Below, piece by piece: positions 59,757 to 64,000 of a stretch of DNA of 64,000 bases (within the stretch, counting starts at the first letter, position 1; every line of letters starts with the position of its first letter). The stretch spans positions 186,001-250,000 of the forward strand of contig JASKOT010000001.1 of NCBI GenBank assembly GCA_032158125.1. Direction: 5' to 3'. The translations under genes and the position numbers were made by a program. The notes under the pieces are model-generated. The model was not told the DNA's origin. It searched no databases and worked only from the letters and a program-made list of their open reading frames with translations. Origin of the DNA: Papiliotrema nemorosa. Lineage: Eukaryota > Basidiomycota > Tremellomycetes > Tremellales > Rhynchogastremaceae.

Positions 59757-60687
59757 ATGTCGGCAGCACTGACTTCGATTCAAGGGCGTCTCACGACCGC
59801 ATCTTCCCTTCTCCTCGAAAGGGAACGTATAATATCCCTCAAACTTGCCCCCTCCGCATCCTCCACCGCCCAAATAGTACGAAATCTCACTACGCTCAAA
59901 ACGGACATTGCAAAGCTGGAAGATGAGGTCGAGCTTGAAGCTGCGGGTCTAGCTGTAGGTGGAAAGAAACGAGGAAAGAGTATCGAAGGCGAGATGGAAG
60001 GTGCAGTGAGGGAAGCTGGAGAACGGTACGATCGCTTGGTAGAGATGCTGGAGGAGGATGATATGGGAAGAGAAAAGGCTAAAGTGCTGAAGAGGATACC
60101 GAAGATCACGGAGTCAGAGGTGGAGGCATCGGACCTGCCTAGCAGAGGAGCGACGCCAAGGCTGGATGTCAACATATCGAGGACGTCAACGCCTAGAGTA
60201 CACGTCGAACCGCCCACTCCTATCGCTCCGTTCAAAGACTATCCTGAGGACGAAGACGATGACCTGGATGAACGGGACAAGACTGATAAGAGGACACCCC
60301 ACGAAATGATTGCAGAGCAACAGCTCATGATGGAGGGTGAGATATCATGAGCTCGTGTCACATGCCGGGCTGATCATCTAGACCAAGATGAGAGATTGAA
60401 CCTGTTGTCCAACTCGATAGGTCGACAAAACCATCTATCTATACAAATTGGATCCGAGCTCGACTTGCATCACGATTTGCTGGAAGATACGGATGCAGCG
60501 ATGGACAGGACACAAGCTAGACTGGACAAGGCAAAGAGACGCTTGGACAAGGTAGCCGGTGAAGCCAAACAATACGGTTCGTCGCGGTCACGCATTCCAG
60601 TCCCATAGCTGACAGACAGGAAGCACAATCACCATTGTCGTCTTGATCTTCATCCTCCTCATTCTCATCATTGTATTCAAGACATGA
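59757..60687 (+). CDS. SYN8: Qc-SNARE, syntaxin-8/Syn8-like
   Basis: Endosomal t-SNARE. Three exons (59757-60336, 60382-60576, 60620-60687) give 280 aa. Residues 1-130 form helical bundles (Habc-like). The SNARE coiled coil runs from EQQLMMEDQDERLNLLSNSI to DRTQARLDKAKRRLDKVAG. The end is a tail-anchor STITIVVLIFILLILIIVFK, which becomes visible only after splicing of the last intron (GTTCGT donor). Family assignment is firm; SYN8 versus TLG1 is based on size and overall helix layout. Confidence 0.8.
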
Positions 60688-60777
60688 GCGTCGCTCGTGC
60701 ATTGTTGTATATAACTCGATATGTAACATTCATGATACAAATAACCTAATCTCCTGCTCAATACTCCACGATCAACC

Positions 60778-62353
60778 TTAAGCGCTGGCGGAAGCTAATA
60801 CCTCCTTGACGTCCTCTCTCTCCGCCTCATCCTTGTATTGCTCGACCTCTTTGGCCAATCGAGCCTTCTGAGGGTCGGGAGGAGCAGTGTTGTGATCTTG
60901 CAGTCGGTGCACAGCCATCATACCAAGGACTGCTTTTCGGACTGGACGTCAACTTGTGACAACGACAGATACTCACAAGTCTTTTTGGCATCGAAGGCGG
61001 CCTTGACGTTGGGTAGCAGGTCCACAGCCTTTTGCTCGGTCTTCAGCCATGGATGCTCGAGTAGCTCGGCCGCAGTAGGTCGGTTGGTGGGATCAATAGT
61101 CAGGCACGTCTTCACAAACTGCCTGGCAGTATCGGAAACACCCGCCCAGTACTCCGCCTATGAATGATTAACAAACTCCTCTCCCCAAGACCGTATTTGC
61201 TTACAGGCTCGAATTTGTAGTCACCGTTGCAGATTGCTTGCATTTCCTCGTATTGCGAGTCCCGGTCGAACGGTGTGTATCCACAAAGCAAGAAGTATGT
61301 AATCACACCGATAGCCCAGATGTCCACTGGTTTACCGTGACCCGCCTTTTTGAAGATCTCCGGGGCCATGTACCCGGGCGTCTGAATGTTAGCATTCTTC
61401 CATATGCCGGATGGAACAACTCACTCCGCAGGTAGTCGTCAAAATGGAGAAGTTGTCCTCCTCGAGGACCTTGGACAGCTAACTGTCAGCGCCCATCAAC
61501 AAATCGTCGACAACAGCGTACACCGAAATCGGCCAGCATCATATCTGCGTCTTCCGCTTTACTCCTGAACAAGATATTTTCGGGTTTCAAGTCTGAATGT
61601 CAACTAAGGTTACAAGGGGAGACGAAGCTGACCTCGGTGAACTATGCCTTGATCATGTAGGTACTTGACGGCGGACACTATGGTTCGGACCAAGTTGGCA
61701 GCATCTCTGGCGGTCAGTGCAAGATATGCGACACCCAACATACTTCTCGAAATAGCTCCCGCGAGCACAAATCCGGTCGAACAGTTCTCCGCCGGTACAC
61801 AGGTCAAAGACGAGCTGCTATAAGTACACCGAATGTTGCTCAACTCACGTAGAGGTTGTGGGTGGTCTCAAAGAAGTCATGGAGTTGAACGATGTTCTTG
61901 TGCCCAGCGGACACCCGTTTCAGCACTGCAATCTCATTTCGAACCTGTAATGAGCCAAGGTAATCGGTATACGCGAAAATAGTTCACCATGTGCTCTCTG
62001 CCAACCAGGAATTTCTTATTGAGAACCTTGCAAGCGTAATATTCGCCGGTCTGCATGTTAGCGTCATAGGAATGTACGGGATCAGAAATGACTTGCGGTA
62101 ATATGAACACATTCCTTCACGATAGCACTGCCTATGTGAGCGATAAAAATTCAAAGATCACGCTTGACGACCATACTATGTTCCGCTATAGGTCAGCGAG
62201 GAACTACACCACTCGTTCGGTCGCACCGGCGACAAAGGGCGGATCGGCAGCTCACCTTCCTAGCGTCTTTCCCGTTTTGTACTACATGAATGAGCTCAGA
62301 AATTCTCAAAGGCAGCACGATCTCACCTGACAAGGGACGGTCTGAGGAGCCAT
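60778..62353 (-). CDS. Calcium/calmodulin-dependent-type protein kinase
   Basis: CMK-type Ser/Thr kinase. Multiple introns; ATG 62353 (MAPQTVPCQ), stop TAA at 60780-60778. Motifs: [18 protein letters not shown] (VAIK Lys), [33 protein letters not shown] (split by an intron after HR), MLADFGLSKV (DFG), [14 protein letters not shown] (APE), [20 protein letters not shown] and [11 protein letters not shown]. The region after the kinase core ([18 protein letters not shown]) is a basic amphipathic helix of the type that binds calmodulin and acts as an autoinhibitor. Ends ASASA. Divergent from APN2 with 226 bp. Confidence 0.9.
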
Positions 62354-62579
62354 TGTGGGCTAATCTAAGTATCGAAGATGAGTCTCGGTATCAGCGACGA
62401 TGTGATCTATACGGCTATGCGGCGGGGCCATGTCACCCACGTGGCTAAGAGGGGACATGAGTCACCGTGGGAAAGCTGCAACTCTTCGGGTGGCGTGTGG
62501 GACCTCGGACCCAGCAGGTTGACTGGATTCTTGCCCACCATCAAGATCTCACACGACAAGGCCATGTTCAGATGACAGC

Positions 62580-64000
62580 ATGCGCATACTCACATGGAAC
62601 GTGGTAAGACGACCATCATCTAAGACGCTTTCGGAGCTGAGTTCAGAATGTTTTGCGGACATGCCTCGATTATCATCCGTTTTCGTCGATGCCAAAGCGC
62701 AACGTTGAAGGCCTACTGGACGAGCTCAAAGCTGAAATCTTCTGCTTCCAAGGTTAGCGCGCAGCCATTCGGTCACTGATAATAGAGCACAAGACGCCTC
62801 GAAAGGTCTTGGAAAAATCAATGGCATGCCCCGGGCCATATGATGCTTTTTGGACGTTTCCCCGATCTGAAAAGGGCTATTCGGGCGTGTGCACCTATGT
62901 CGATTCACGGTACTGTGTACCGCTCAAAGCAGAGGAGGGCATCACAGGATTGCTTTTGAATGACAAGGGGAGCACGATGAAGCCTCCTTGGACGTTGGAG
63001 GAGAGAATCGGAGGATATCCTGAGATCGATGAGCTGGATTTCATGGATGAGCTAGATGGCGCGACGTTTGATCCCAAGAGATTGGACATGGAGGGTCGAG
63101 CTGTCGTGTGTGATTTCGGGTGAGAAGGGCGAGTGCTATTCGGACATAGCTCATCCGCAGCCTGTTCATCCTATTCAACCTCTACTCGCCAAACGAAACC
63201 AATGACGCTCGGAGGCCTTACAAAATGAACTTTCTCAAGGTTCTGCAAACTCGAGTCAAGATACTGCAGAATGCGGGAAGGGAGGTCATAGTCGTCGGAG
63301 ATATCAACATCATGAGAGCACCGATTGATTCCGGAGAAGGGGGTATCAAGACTTCGGCCGCGCAGCACTATGAACACCCAGCCCGAAGAATATTGGATGA
63401 CTGGTGCGCTCCAAAAGGACCAATGATCGATGTGGTGCGGGAAAGCTGGCCTGATAGGGAGGGCATGTTTACAGTCTGGAATCAGAAGCTGGATGCAAGG
63501 TGTGTCAGAAAGACCAGGCACCCTCATCCAATGACGCTGACCTACGCAGGCCATCGAATTACGGTTCACGGATCGATTTGATATTGTGTACACCGGGACT
63601 TCGGCCATGGATCAAAGGTGGAGATATCCAAGCGAATGTCTTTGGGTCCGATCACTGTCCCGTACATATCGATCTACACGAAGAGATCACTCTCGAGGAT
63701 GGAACATTACTGAAACTTCGAGATCAGCTCAACCCTCCCAATCGTGCACCATCGACCGCTCCAATATATCCCAACGCAGTGCCCCGCGCCGTGCCAGAAC
63801 CTCCTCGGTTTGCTACCAAATTTTTCGACGAATTTTCGGGCAAACAGACCACACTAAGAGGATTTTTCTCCAGTGGTCCCCGCAAGTCATTAGTCGAGCC
63901 TTCACCATCTCCGATCGAGGAGACACCTCCAGCAGTAGACAATGTCTCTCAGACCCCTTCATCAGCTCCTCGCCCCGCCATCATTCGCACTCCAACACCA
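62580..64000 (+). CDS. APN2: AP endonuclease 2 (Apn2/APEX2), 3' end outside the window
   Basis: Exonuclease-III-family nuclease that cleaves abasic sites and trims blocked 3' ends. Start MRILTWNV (62580), followed by a 45-nt intron. Conserved catalytic segments: AEIFCFQEHKT (Glu of QE motif), YSGVCTYV, VVGDINIMRAPID (GD-N motif), RPSNYGSRIDLILCTPG and DIQANVFGSDHCPVHI (catalytic Asp-His). A PIP-box-like QTTLRGFF is visible near 63843-63866, where PCNA-binding is expected in Apn2. The C-terminal zinc-finger (GRF) part lies beyond the right edge, so the gene is partial. Confidence 0.92.

Overview
The window is 64 kb of a nuclear genome from a basidiomycete yeast, most likely of the Tremellales (Cryptococcus/Kwoniella-like). 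The evidence is a dense gene layout on both strands, many short introns (mostly 40-55 nt, GTGAGT-type donors, CTGAC/CTGAT/CTAAT branch sites close to the acceptor), heavy use of CGA for arginine, and protein sequences that match fungal families only after introns are removed. No rRNA, tRNA, CRISPR or recognisable transposon was seen. Exon boundaries below were placed by eye from splice signals, reading frame and family motifs.

Layout, left to right. 0-3 kb: YAF9 (partial, minus) divergent from the VHS-domain endocytosis gene LSB5. 3-7 kb: three consecutive minus-strand genes of one unrecognised family (A, B, C). 7-12 kb: an unknown coiled-coil gene divergent from PML1/SNIP1 (FHA, RES complex), then MGM101 (mitochondrial DNA maintenance) and an HPP-family membrane protein (minus). 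12-17 kb: MET3 (ATP sulfurylase) and a PSR1/NIF-type phosphatase. 18-23 kb: an orphan acidic protein whose coding end overlaps a convergent gene carrying both a bZIP and a GATA finger, then THO1/SARNP. 23-28 kb: Ariadne-type RBR ubiquitin ligase and a secreted M28 aminopeptidase. 29-33 kb: Zn2Cys6 regulator, CDF metal transporter, glyoxalase I. 34-42 kb: secreted GH128-like glucanase, SF3B1/HSH155 and NUP84/NUP107. 42-47 kb: NIMA-type kinase divergent from RRP3. 48-52.5 kb: a tandem pair of single-pass membrane proteins. 52.6-58.5 kb: ammonium transporter and a Na+/K+-type P-ATPase, both minus. 59.7-64 kb: SYN8-like SNARE, calmodulin-kinase-type CMK gene, and APN2 (partial, running off the right edge).

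Most genes are single-copy housekeeping functions: RNA (LSB5 neighbour PML1, HSH155, RRP3, THO1), nuclear pore, DNA repair, membrane traffic and ion transport. The less explained parts are the A/B/C gene cluster, the bZIP+GATA protein, the tandem membrane-protein pair, several unusual introns (33-37 nt introns, a GC-AG intron, a 9-nt exon), and a P-type ATPase lacking one expected cation-binding aspartate.
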